Positions 1 through 4,863 of a stretch of 5,517 nt of DNA are shown in pieces (position 1 is the first letter of the stretch; each line of letters opens with the position of its first letter). The stretch covers positions 1 to 5,517 of the forward strand of contig DURG01000213.1 in assembly GCA_012837465.1 (NCBI GenBank). Reading direction: 5' to 3'. This stretch comes from Propionibacterium sp. GTDB taxonomy: Bacteria > Actinomycetota > Actinomycetes > Propionibacteriales > Propionibacteriaceae. Made by a program: the position numbers and the translations under genes. The notes under the pieces are model-generated. The model was not told where the DNA came from and searched no databases. It saw only the letters and a program-made list of their open reading frames with translations.

Positions 1-1395
1 GTACCCGACGTCGTGCTCTATCCCGGCACCCAGCGTGACGTGGAACGCATCGTCGACGCCGTTGTCGAGGCCGACGCGGTGCTCATCCCGTTCGGCGGCG
101 GCTCCAACATCGTGGCTGCGCTCGAGGCGGAGCCGGGAGAGACCCGGCAGGTGATCTCCATGAACCTGGGGCGGATGAACAAGGTCCTCGAGATCGACGA
201 GGTCTCCGGCCTCGCCCACATCCAGGCCGGCGTCTTCGGGCCCGACATGGAGGATCAGTTGCAGGCCCGCGGTTGGACGATGGGACACCACCCGGATTCG
301 TTCGTGTGGTCCACGCTCGGCGGTTGGATCGCCACCCGTTCGTCGGGCATGCAGTCCGACAAGTACGGCGACATCGCCGACATCACCCGCGGCCTCACCA
401 TGGTCATGCCCGGGCAGGTGCTGGAACTGCGCCCGCTGCCGTCGACGTCGTCCGGCCCGTCCGTGCGCGAGATGGTGCTGGGTTCCGAGGGGCGCCTGGG
501 CATCATCACCTCGGCATGGGTCAACGTGCACCGCATGCCCGAGGTGCGGGAGATCCAGGCGTACTTCTACCCCAACTACGCCGCCGGCCTCAACGCCTGC
601 CGCCAGATCATCGAATCCGACGCCGAGGTGATGATGGCCCGCGTCTCGGATGCGCTGGAGACGCAGTACATCATGGCCAACGGCAAGCAGGGCAGCAAGA
701 TCTCCTCGCTGGTCAGCAAGGGCATCCAGAAGGTCATGCTGCAGAAGGGCTGGGACCTGGAGCAGATCGCGATGAGCTTCGTCGGCTTCGAGGGATCGCC
801 CAGCCACGTGCGCTACATGAAGGGCATCGTCGGCAAGATCGTGCGCGACAACGGCGGCATGGGCGTCGGCAAGGGCCCCGGCGCGCTGTACGACCAGAAG
901 AAGTACGACACCCCCTACCTGCGCGACTTCATGCTCGACCGCGGCCTCATCTGCGACGTCTCGGAGACCACCACGCCGTGGAAGTACGCCGAGCAGATCC
1001 ACGCCAACGCCACCGGCGCGTTCTACAAGGCGATGGACGAGTTGGGCCTCAAGGGCGTGGTGTTCTGCCACCTGAGCCACTCGTACCACTCGGGCGCGTG
1101 CCAGTACTTCACGTTCGCCATCAACGACGACTCCGAGAACAACCTGGTCACCTACGACATCGCCAAGCGCGCCATCCAGCAGGCGTTCATGGACAACCAC
1201 GGCACCGTCTCGCACCATCACGGCGTGGGCGAGGAGCACAGCCCGTGGATGGAGCAGGACATCTCCCCGGCCGGCGTGTTCATCCAGCGCAAGCTGTTCG
1301 ACGGCGTCGACCCGGGCCGCAACCTGAACCCCGGCAAGATCATCCACGAAGGCGCCCCCGGCATCACGAGCAACTCCGCCGACCACGTCGGGTAA
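1..1395 (+). CDS. FAD-binding oxidase, AGPS-like (alkyl-DHAP synthase family), 5' end missing
   Basis: The reading frame is open from base 1 (V-P-D-V-V-L-Y-P-G...), so the GTG at 13 is an internal valine codon and the real start lies upstream. The visible part has 464 residues ending at TAA 1393-1395; bacterial members are usually somewhat over 500 residues, so roughly 60-90 are missing. The FAD-binding (PCMH-type) domain shows the pyrophosphate loop PFGGGSN (bases 88-108), the TLGGWIATRSSG segment (from 313) and LGSEGRLGIIT (478-510). The C-terminal FAD-oxidase domain carries SHSYHSGACQYFTF (about 1075-1116), the histidine cluster SHHHGVG (from 1210) and the closing LNPGKI (1324-1341). In eukaryotic AGPS the corresponding Tyr and His-triplet are catalytic in replacing an acyl by an alkyl chain on dihydroxyacetone phosphate. 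Those residues are present here, which favours AGPS-like chemistry over plain lactate/glycolate oxidation. The substrate in this organism is inferred, not shown; no ether-lipid gene is adjacent. Family confidence is high, exact reaction moderate. Confidence 0.88.
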   Translation, partial: VPDVVLYPGTQRDVERIVDAVVEADAVLIPFGGGSNIVAALEAEPGETRQVISMNLGRMNKVLEIDEVSGLAHIQAGVFGPDMEDQLQARGWTMGHHPDSFVWSTLGGWIATRSSGMQSDKYGDIADITRGLTMVMPGQVLELRPLPSTSSGPSVREMVLGSEGRLGIITSAWVNVHRMPEVREIQAYFYPNYAAGLNACRQIIESDAEVMMARVSDALETQYIMANGKQGSKISSLVSKGIQKVMLQKGWDLEQIAMSFVGFEGSPSHVRYMKGIVGKIVRDNGGMGVGKGPGALYDQKKYDTPYLRDFMLDRGLICDVSETTTPWKYAEQIHANATGAFYKAMDELGLKGVVFCHLSHSYHSGACQYFTFAINDDSENNLVTYDIAKRAIQQAFMDNHGTVSHHHGVGEEHSPWMEQDISPAGVFIQRKLFDGVDPGRNLNPGKIIHEGAPGITSNSADHVG

Positions 1396-1396
1396 C

Positions 1397-1459
1397 GGTC
1401 CCCGAGTGCCGCCGGCTGGTCCCTGAGCGTCACCGGCTGGTCCCTGAGCGTCGCCCTGC
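1397..1459. repeat. Three tandem copies of a 21-bp unit
   Basis: Units start at 1397, 1418 and 1439. The core GGTCCCTGAGCGTC is exact in units 2 and 3; a 20-nt stretch, CCGGCTGGTCCCTGAGCGTC, is identical at 1412-1431 and 1433-1452. Unit 1 is degenerate (GGTCCCCGAGTGCC). The array begins one base after the stop codon of the oxidase gene. The third unit is also the 5' arm of the REP-like element at 1436-1498, so the array looks like local duplication of that arm. Confidence 0.85.
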
Positions 1460-1498
1460 GAGCTTGCGAGCCAGGCGACGGCGAAGGGCCCCCGCAGC
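1436..1498 (+). repeat. REP-like palindromic intergenic element, copy 1 (plus orientation)
   Basis: The element opens with GCTGGTCCCTGAGCG and closes with GGCGAAGGGCCCCCGCAGC (1480-1498). It can fold into a long hairpin: CGTCGCCCTG (1449-1458) pairs with CAGGCGACG (1472-1480) with one bulged C, and below an internal loop CCCT (1442-1445) pairs with AGGG (1485-1488). The apical part includes GCT-TGCG-AGC. The same two arms recur inverted at 1544-1600 and 1632-1688, and the closing arm recurs at 5496-5514. It follows the oxidase gene and could act as a transcript 3' end or mRNA stabiliser, but there is no T-tract. Whether it is mobilised by a RAYT-type transposase cannot be seen here. Confidence 0.75.
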
Positions 1499-1523
1499 GT
1501 CTCTGGTGCCTCAACCCCAGGCA

Positions 1524-1545
1524 AGAACCCAAACCGGGGGGTTCT
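1524..1545. terminator. Possible stem-loop between REP-like copies
   Basis: AGAACCC (1524-1530) and GGGTTCT (1539-1545) form a perfect 7-bp stem with an 8-base loop. An alternative pairing uses AACCCC (1513-1518) with GGGGTT (1538-1543). It lies about 130 bases after the oxidase stop codon. No T-run follows on either strand, so a role as intrinsic terminator is only a possibility; it may simply be part of the repeat mosaic. Confidence 0.3.
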
Positions 1546-1600
1546 GGACCAGCTGCGGCGGCCCTTCGTCGCTCGCTGGCGCTCACGCTCAGGGACCAGC
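1544..1600 (-). repeat. REP-like element, copy 2 (minus orientation)
   Basis: This 57-bp stretch matches 1632-1688 at 54 of 57 positions. Read on the minus strand it has the same architecture as copy 1: GCTGGTCCCTGAGCG, a variable centre, then GACGAAGGGCCGCCGCAGC. The 5' arm ACGCTCAGGGACCAG is the exact inverse of the arm in the 21-bp array, so this copy and the array could pair in a large hairpin. Confidence 0.8.
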
Positions 1601-1631
1601 CCGAAGACCGGCACGCATGCCGACTCAGATG

Positions 1632-1688
1632 CTGGACCAACTGCGGCGGCCCTTCATCGTTCGCTGGCGCTCACGCTCAGGGACCAGC
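1632..1688 (-). repeat. REP-like element, copy 3 (minus orientation)
   Basis: A near-identical direct repeat of 1544-1600 at an offset of 88 bp, with three substitutions (1640, 1656 and 1660 in this copy). It ends only 16 bp before the yaaA start codon, so its GCTCACGCTCAGG end occupies the place where the -35 region of the yaaA promoter would lie. Any protein bound to this element, or any recombination between copies, would affect yaaA transcription; that effect is inferred. Confidence 0.8.
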
Positions 1689-1691
1689 ACG

Positions 1692-1697
1692 TAGACT
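1692..1697 (+). promoter_or_regulatory. Probable -10 hexamer of a leaderless yaaA promoter
   Basis: TAGACT fits the actinobacterial TAnnnT -10 pattern and ends 7 bases before the yaaA ATG, which would put the transcription start at or next to the start codon. No Shine-Dalgarno sequence lies in the 15 bases before the ATG, which agrees with leaderless translation, a common arrangement in actinobacteria. No good -35 hexamer is seen; that region falls inside REP-like copy 3. Confidence 0.55.
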
Positions 1698-1704
1698 GGC
1701 GCAC

Positions 1705-2475
1705 ATGCTGTCTGTCCTGTCGCCGGCGAAGTCCCTGGACTTTGAAACGCCGCTGCCCACGAAGAAGCACTCCGAGCCGCGCCTGGTGGGGCAATCCGAC
1801 GGGCTGATCGAGATCATGCGCACCAAGTCGCCGGCGGATGTCGCCAAGCTCATGCACATCTCCGACGAGCTGGCGCACCTCAACGCCACCCGCTACCAGG
1901 ATTTCACCAGCGAGCACACCCCGGAGAACTCCCGCCAGGCGATCCTCGCATTCAACGGCGACGTCTACCAAGGCCTCGACGCCGCCTCATTCGACGCCCG
2001 CGACTTCACCGAGGCCCAGAAGACCATCCGCATCCTGTCCGGCCTGTACGGCCTGCTGCGTCCGATGGACCTCATCCAGCCGCACCGCCTGGAGATGGGC
2101 ACCAAGCTCGCCTCGGCGCGCGGCCAGTCCCTCTACGACTGGTGGGGCACGCAGGTCACCGACCTCCTCCGCAAGGACCTCGACGCCTCCCCGGGGGCCG
2201 ACGTCCTCGTCAACCTTGCCAGCAACGAGTACTTCAAGGTGCTCGACGAGGAGCGCCTGGGCGCGCGCATCATCTCGCCGCGCTTCGAGGACCGCGACAA
2301 GAACGGTGAGCCCCGCATCGTCAGCTTCTACGCGAAGCGGGCCCGGGGCCTCATGGCCGCCTGGCTGGTGAAGGAGCGGGTGCGCTCGGCATCGAAGCTC
2401 CAGGAGTTCGCCGAGGACGGCTATGAGTTCGATGAGCAGCGCTCCAGGAAGGACGTGCCCGTCTTCGTTCGCTGA
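1705..2475 (+). CDS. yaaA: YaaA, peroxide stress protein (DUF328/UPF0246 family)
   Basis: The complete 256-residue product equals the usual family length. Conserved blocks appear in order: LSPAKSLDFETPLP (residues 5-18), HISDELAHLNATRY (51-64), AFNGDVYQGLDA (82-93), ILSGLYGLLRPMDLIQPHRL (110-129) and EMGTKL (130-135), VNLASNEYFKVL (169-180) and VSFYAKRARGLMAAW (206-220). There is no signal peptide or membrane segment, so it is cytosolic. In E. coli YaaA belongs to the OxyR regulon, binds DNA and limits damage from peroxide by keeping free intracellular iron low; the same role here is inferred from family membership. The ATG at 1705 begins the conserved MLSVLSPAK block, so the start is secure even without a ribosome binding site. 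It stands alone, with repeats upstream and a small inverted repeat right after its TGA. Confidence 0.96.
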   Translation: MLSVLSPAKSLDFETPLPTKKHSEPRLVGQSDGLIEIMRTKSPADVAKLMHISDELAHLNATRYQDFTSEHTPENSRQAILAFNGDVYQGLDAASFDARDFTEAQKTIRILSGLYGLLRPMDLIQPHRLEMGTKLASARGQSLYDWWGTQVTDLLRKDLDASPGADVLVNLASNEYFKVLDEERLGARIISPRFEDRDKNGEPRIVSFYAKRARGLMAAWLVKERVRSASKLQEFAEDGYEFDEQRSRKDVPVFVR

Positions 2476-2476
2476 T

Positions 2477-2500
2477 CCAGCGATCACACTGTTTCGCTGG
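2477..2500 (+). terminator. 7-bp inverted repeat just after yaaA
   Basis: CCAGCGA (2477-2483) and TCGCTGG (2494-2500) are perfect inverse complements with a 10-base loop, starting one base after the yaaA stop region. The position suits a transcript 3' end, but no T-tract follows (GGACGCCCCC). It could equally be an operator for the transporter gene 66 bp downstream. Low to moderate confidence in function, high in the structure itself. Confidence 0.35.
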
Positions 2501-2527
2501 GACGCCCCCAACCACAGTACGGACCGC

Positions 2528-2535
2528 TATACGCT
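2528..2535 (+). promoter_or_regulatory. Possible -10 region for the transporter operon
   Basis: TATACGCT contains TACGCT (2530-2535), a TAnnnT match, 31 bases before the transporter ATG. This would give a leader of about 25 bases carrying the ribosome binding site. No convincing -35 sequence is seen. The 91-bp gap from yaaA is too short for a large riboswitch, and none is visible. Confidence 0.3.
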
Positions 2536-2555
2536 CTCGTCCTGGCTTCACACAC

Positions 2556-2562
2556 AAGGAGG
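2556..2562 (+). promoter_or_regulatory. Ribosome binding site fixing the transporter start
   Basis: AAGGAGG lies four bases before the ATG at 2567. This strong Shine-Dalgarno match selects 2567 over the upstream in-frame start at 2423, which lies inside yaaA and has no such site. Confidence 0.85.
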
Positions 2563-2566
2563 ACGG

Positions 2567-4129
2567 ATGAGTCATCCCTCGACCACGCCGGTGAAGAGGC
2601 GTGAGTTGTTCAACTCGCGCAACGTCTTCATCCTCGCGGCCATCGGTTCGGCCGTTGGCCTCGGCAACATCTGGCGCTTCCCCTACGTCGCCTACACCCA
2701 TGGTGGCGGCGCGTTCCTGATCCCCTACCTCATCGCGCTGCTCTCGGCCGGCATCCCCCTGCTGTTCCTCGACTACGCGCTCGGCCACCGCTACCGCTCG
2801 GCCCCGCCACTCGCGCTGCGCCGCGTCGGCCGGAAGTGGACAGAGGCGCTCGGCTGGTGGCAGGTGCTCGTGTGCTTCGTCATCGCCGTCTACTACGCTG
2901 CGATCCTGGCGTGGGCGTCGATGTACTTCATCTTCAGCTTCACCGAGGCCTGGGGCGACGATCCGGCCGGCTTCCTGATGGGCGAGTTCCTCCAGGTGGC
3001 CGAGACCCCGCACGTCGGCTTCGACTTCGTGCCGCAGGTCGCCGTGCCCATGCTGCTGGTCTGGGTCATCACGCTCGTGGTCATCGGCCTCGGGGTCAAG
3101 CGCGGCATCTCGCGCGCCAACGTCGTGATGATCCCGCTGCTGCTCGTGATGTTCCTCATCCTCGTGGTCCGCGCGGTCACCCTGCCCGGCGCCGTGGATG
3201 GCCTCAATGCCTTCTTCACCCCGAACTGGGCCTCGCTCGCGGATCCTGCGGTGTGGGCCGCGGCCTACGGCCAGATCTTCTTCTCGCTGTCGGTCGGCTT
3301 CGGCATCATGATCACCTACTCGTCGTACCTGCGCCGCCGCACCAACCTCACCGGTTCGGGCCTCGTCGTCGGCTTCGCGAACTCCAGTTTCGAACTGCTG
3401 GCCGGCATCGGCGTGTTCGCGGTGCTCGGCTTCATGGCCATGTCCTCGGGCAGCGAGATCAACGATGTCGCGGCAGGCGGCATCGGGCTGGCCTTCATCG
3501 CGTTCCCCAGCATCGTTTCCTCGACGTCGGCCGGCCCGCTCATCGGTGCCCTGTTCTTCGCCTCGTTGGTGTTCGCCGGCTTCACCTCGATGATCTCCAT
3601 CGTCGAGGTCGTCACCTCCGCCATCCAGGACAAGCTGGGCCTCAGCCGCGTGGCCTCGACGCTCGTGGTCGGGCTGCCCATGGCCATCGCGTCGATGCTC
3701 CTGCTGTCCACCACCACCGGTCTCTACTTCCTCGACATCACCGATGAGTTCGTCAACAAGTTCGGCATCCTGCTGGGCGCGTTCGCGATGGTCGTGGTGA
3801 TCGCGTGGGTGCTGCGCAAGCTACCCCTGCTGCAGCGCCACCTGGATCGCGTCTCCTCCGTCAAGTTCGGCAAGCTGTGGCTGGCCCTGGTCGGCGTGGT
3901 GGTCCCGATCGTGCTCGGCGGGGTCCTCGTCAGCGAGGTCATCAAACACATCAACAACCCCTATGGGGGCTATCCGCTCGGCATGCTCGGCGTGTTCGGC
4001 TGGGGCATGGCCGGGTCGCTGATCGTCGGCGCCATCCTGCTGGCCCTCACCCCGTGGCGCCGCAGCACGAAGCAGGTCGTCGACGAGGATGCGCTCGACG
4101 CCAAGTATGAGGAGATCATGCAGAAATGA
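2567..4129 (+). CDS. metP: Na+-dependent NSS-family transporter, methionine/alanine importer large subunit (MetP-like)
   Basis: A 520-residue integral membrane protein of the neurotransmitter:sodium symporter (LeuT-fold) family, with about 11-12 hydrophobic segments. TM1 (about 20-44) carries the hallmark GSAVGLGNIWRFPY (27-40), whose unwound part binds substrate and Na+ in LeuT. TM6 holds FFSLSVGFGI (238-247); TM7 has N272, a candidate Na1 ligand; TM8 has FAGFTSMIS (336-344), whose A337, T340 and S341 line up with the LeuT Na2-site residues. A charged cytosolic tail (KQVVDEDALDAKYEEIMQK) ends the protein. The substrate is inferred mainly from the next gene: a tiny membrane subunit overlapping by four bases, the arrangement of MetP-MetS, the methionine/alanine importer of Corynebacterium glutamicum. 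Other NSS proteins carry other amino acids, so the family is near certain and the substrate likely. The start is chosen by the AAGGAGG site. Confidence 0.93.
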   Translation: MSHPSTTPVKRRELFNSRNVFILAAIGSAVGLGNIWRFPYVAYTHGGGAFLIPYLIALLSAGIPLLFLDYALGHRYRSAPPLALRRVGRKWTEALGWWQVLVCFVIAVYYAAILAWASMYFIFSFTEAWGDDPAGFLMGEFLQVAETPHVGFDFVPQVAVPMLLVWVITLVVIGLGVKRGISRANVVMIPLLLVMFLILVVRAVTLPGAVDGLNAFFTPNWASLADPAVWAAAYGQIFFSLSVGFGIMITYSSYLRRRTNLTGSGLVVGFANSSFELLAGIGVFAVLGFMAMSSGSEINDVAAGGIGLAFIAFPSIVSSTSAGPLIGALFFASLVFAGFTSMISIVEVVTSAIQDKLGLSRVASTLVVGLPMAIASMLLLSTTTGLYFLDITDEFVNKFGILLGAFAMVVVIAWVLRKLPLLQRHLDRVSSVKFGKLWLALVGVVVPIVLGGVLVSEVIKHINNPYGGYPLGMLGVFGWGMAGSLIVGAILLALTPWRRSTKQVVDEDALDAKYEEIMQK

Positions 4130-4248
4130 CCGGCACAGCCATGACCATGATGATCATCTCCATGCTGACCCTCTGGGGCGGCCTGGCGGCGGCGATCCTC
4201 CACCTCCGGCAGACGCCGGAGCGGGTTGTCGACGAGGGCGACGAGTAG
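4126..4248 (+). CDS. metS: MetS-like small subunit of the NSS methionine/alanine importer
   Basis: A 40-residue peptide whose ATG overlaps the transporter stop codon (ATGA, 4126-4129), implying translational coupling. It begins MTGTAMTMMIISMLTLWGG, forms a single hydrophobic helix (about residues 6-27), and ends with a short polar tail (HLRQTPERVVDEGDE). This one-helix plan, with a Met-rich start, a WGG/WGGL motif and an acidic end, is that of the MetS-like NSS small subunits; in C. glutamicum MetS is required with MetP for methionine and alanine uptake. No separate ribosome binding site is needed beyond the GAGATCATGCAGAA region inside metP. Its stop codon lies only 3 bp from the stop codon of the opposing gene. 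Confidence 0.87.
   Translation: MTGTAMTMMIISMLTLWGGLAAAILHLRQTPERVVDEGDE
4204..4221. terminator. GC-rich hairpin inside the 3' end of metS
   Basis: CTCCGGC (4204-4210) and GCCGGAG (4215-4221) form a perfect 7-bp stem with a 4-base loop AGAC. It lies in metS codons and, seen from the minus strand, 31 bases past the stop of the gene at 4252-4767. With only 3 bp between the converging genes, this may be where minus-strand transcripts end; no T-tract supports it. It may also be coding sequence that pairs by chance. Confidence 0.3.
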
Positions 4249-4251
4249 GTC

Positions 4252-4767
4252 TCAGAAGGCCATTGCGCTGATCACGGCCAGGATCATCATCAGTACCATC
4301 AGCGCCACTCCGGCGATCGCGAGGATGGACATGACCTTGCCGAGCCAGTAGCCGATCATCAGGCTGCCACCCCACTGGTACGGGGCGCCAGCCTCGATCT
4401 CCTTCTTGGCGTTGCCGCCCAGGTACCAGGCGACGAACTGCACGACGGGCACGAAGAAGCCGAGGATGCCGAGGATGAGGACCGTGTTGGCCTGCGGGTG
4501 CTCCTGCGGGACGGCGTTGTAGTACGGTCCCTGGCCGTACGGCGACATCTGTCCATAGGTGGGCTGGCCGTAGGGCTGCTGGCCGTAGGGCGAGTCGAAG
4601 CCCTGCTGCCCGTAGCCGGGTGTGGGGGGCGGGGTCTGCCCATAGGTGGGCTGGCCGTAATCGGGCCGCCCGTAGTCGGGCTGGGCGTAATCCGGCGCCT
4701 GCCCGTACTCCGGGGATTGCTGCGGCTGGGGCTGGCCCTCAGGCGAGCCGTACTCCGGCTGTGACAT
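4252..4767 (-). CDS. DUF4190-like membrane protein with YGQ-rich N-terminal tail
   Basis: 171 residues. Residues 1-90 are low-complexity, rich in Tyr, Gly, Gln and Pro, with ten YG dipeptides, mostly as YGQ within units such as PTYGQ and PDYGQ. Two hydrophobic segments follow: about 94-118 (TVLILGILGFFVPVVQFVAW) and about 133-168. The hydrophilic link between them, GGNAKKEIEAGAPYQW, and the layout match DUF4190-type proteins, common in actinobacteria and of unknown function. Its C-terminal half resembles the upstream paralogue (GAPYxW...IGYxLG...S). There is no signal peptide, so the tail is probably cytosolic. The ATG at 4765-4767 is chosen because AAGGGA lies eight bases upstream; a GTG at 4834-4836 would add 23 atypical residues without a ribosome binding site. 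The stop is 3 bp from that of metS, in convergent orientation. Confidence 0.85.
   Translation of the reverse strand: MSQPEYGSPEGQPQPQQSPEYGQAPDYAQPDYGRPDYGQPTYGQTPPPTPGYGQQGFDSPYGQQPYGQPTYGQMSPYGQGPYYNAVPQEHPQANTVLILGILGFFVPVVQFVAWYLGGNAKKEIEAGAPYQWGGSLMIGYWLGKVMSILAIAGVALMVLMMILAVISAMAF
4532..4760 (-). repeat. Degenerate in-gene repeats coding YGQ units
   Basis: Short G/C-rich units built on GGCCGTA/GCCCGTA recur through this part of the gene. The longest exact pair is the 20-nt CCATAGGTGGGCTGGCCGTA at 4553-4572 and 4640-4659, 87 bp (29 codons) apart and in the same frame, coding YGQPTYG. The pattern suggests growth by slippage or unequal exchange, so tail length may vary between strains. 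Confidence 0.7.
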
Positions 4768-4775
4768 GGCGCGTT

Positions 4776-4781
4776 TCCCTT
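4776..4781 (-). promoter_or_regulatory. Ribosome binding site for the gene at 4252-4767
   Basis: AAGGGA on the minus strand, eight bases before the ATG at 4767; it decides the start. The rest of the 96-bp gap to the upstream paralogue holds a 5-bp stem (GCCCA 4793-4797, TGGGC 4801-4805) but no clear promoter, so the two genes may be co-transcribed. Confidence 0.65.
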
Positions 4782-4863
4782 CGTCGTCCACCGCCCATTG
4801 TGGGCCATGGAAGGTCCACCCTCCTAGCCCATCCACGGGCGGGTCTGCGATCGGGATGGGGCC

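Larger units (their letters stand above)
1544..1719. repeat. 88-bp tandem duplication reaching into the start of yaaA
   Basis: Two 88-bp units, 1544-1631 and 1632-1719. The first 57 bases of each are the REP-like copies (54/57 identical). The next 25 bases still match at 18 positions: GAAGACCGGCACGCATGCC in unit 1 against GTAGACTGGCGCACATGCT in unit 2. The ATG at 1617-1619 therefore corresponds exactly to the yaaA ATG at 1705-1707. Unit 1 has lost the TAnnnT hexamer (AAGACC instead of TAGACT), so it looks like a decayed copy of the yaaA promoter and start. Similarity ends within the first few codons. Confidence 0.6.

Noticed and set aside
1397..1688. CRISPR array
   Set aside because: The repeats are unequal, occur in both orientations, and lack regular unique spacers; no cas gene is nearby.
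1617..1690. ATG at 1617 opening a short frame (MPTQMLDQLRR...)
   Set aside because: The frame consists of repeat sequence and has no ribosome binding site; it is better explained as the decayed duplicate of the yaaA start.
273..1694. Long plus-strand open frame of 473 codons overlapping the oxidase gene
   Set aside because: It is a shadow frame: Arg/His/Pro/Gly-rich with no recognisable domain, it overlaps a well conserved gene in another frame, and it runs on through the repeat region. High GC makes such frames common.
2423..2566. Upstream in-frame extension of the transporter by 48 residues
   Set aside because: It would overlap yaaA, has no ribosome binding site and adds sequence unlike NSS N-termini, whereas AAGGAGG precedes the ATG at 2567.
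2476..2566. SAM or other amino-acid riboswitch before the methionine importer
   Set aside because: The gap is only 91 bp and shows a single 7-bp inverted repeat, without the multi-helix layout of known methionine-related riboswitches.
2351..3013. Minus-strand open frame of 220 codons across the yaaA/transporter junction
   Set aside because: Charged low-information composition, and it is antisense to two strongly conserved genes.
4768..4836. Upstream GTG start for the gene at 4252-4767
   Set aside because: It adds 23 residues not typical of the family and lacks a Shine-Dalgarno site, while AAGGGA precedes the ATG at 4767.
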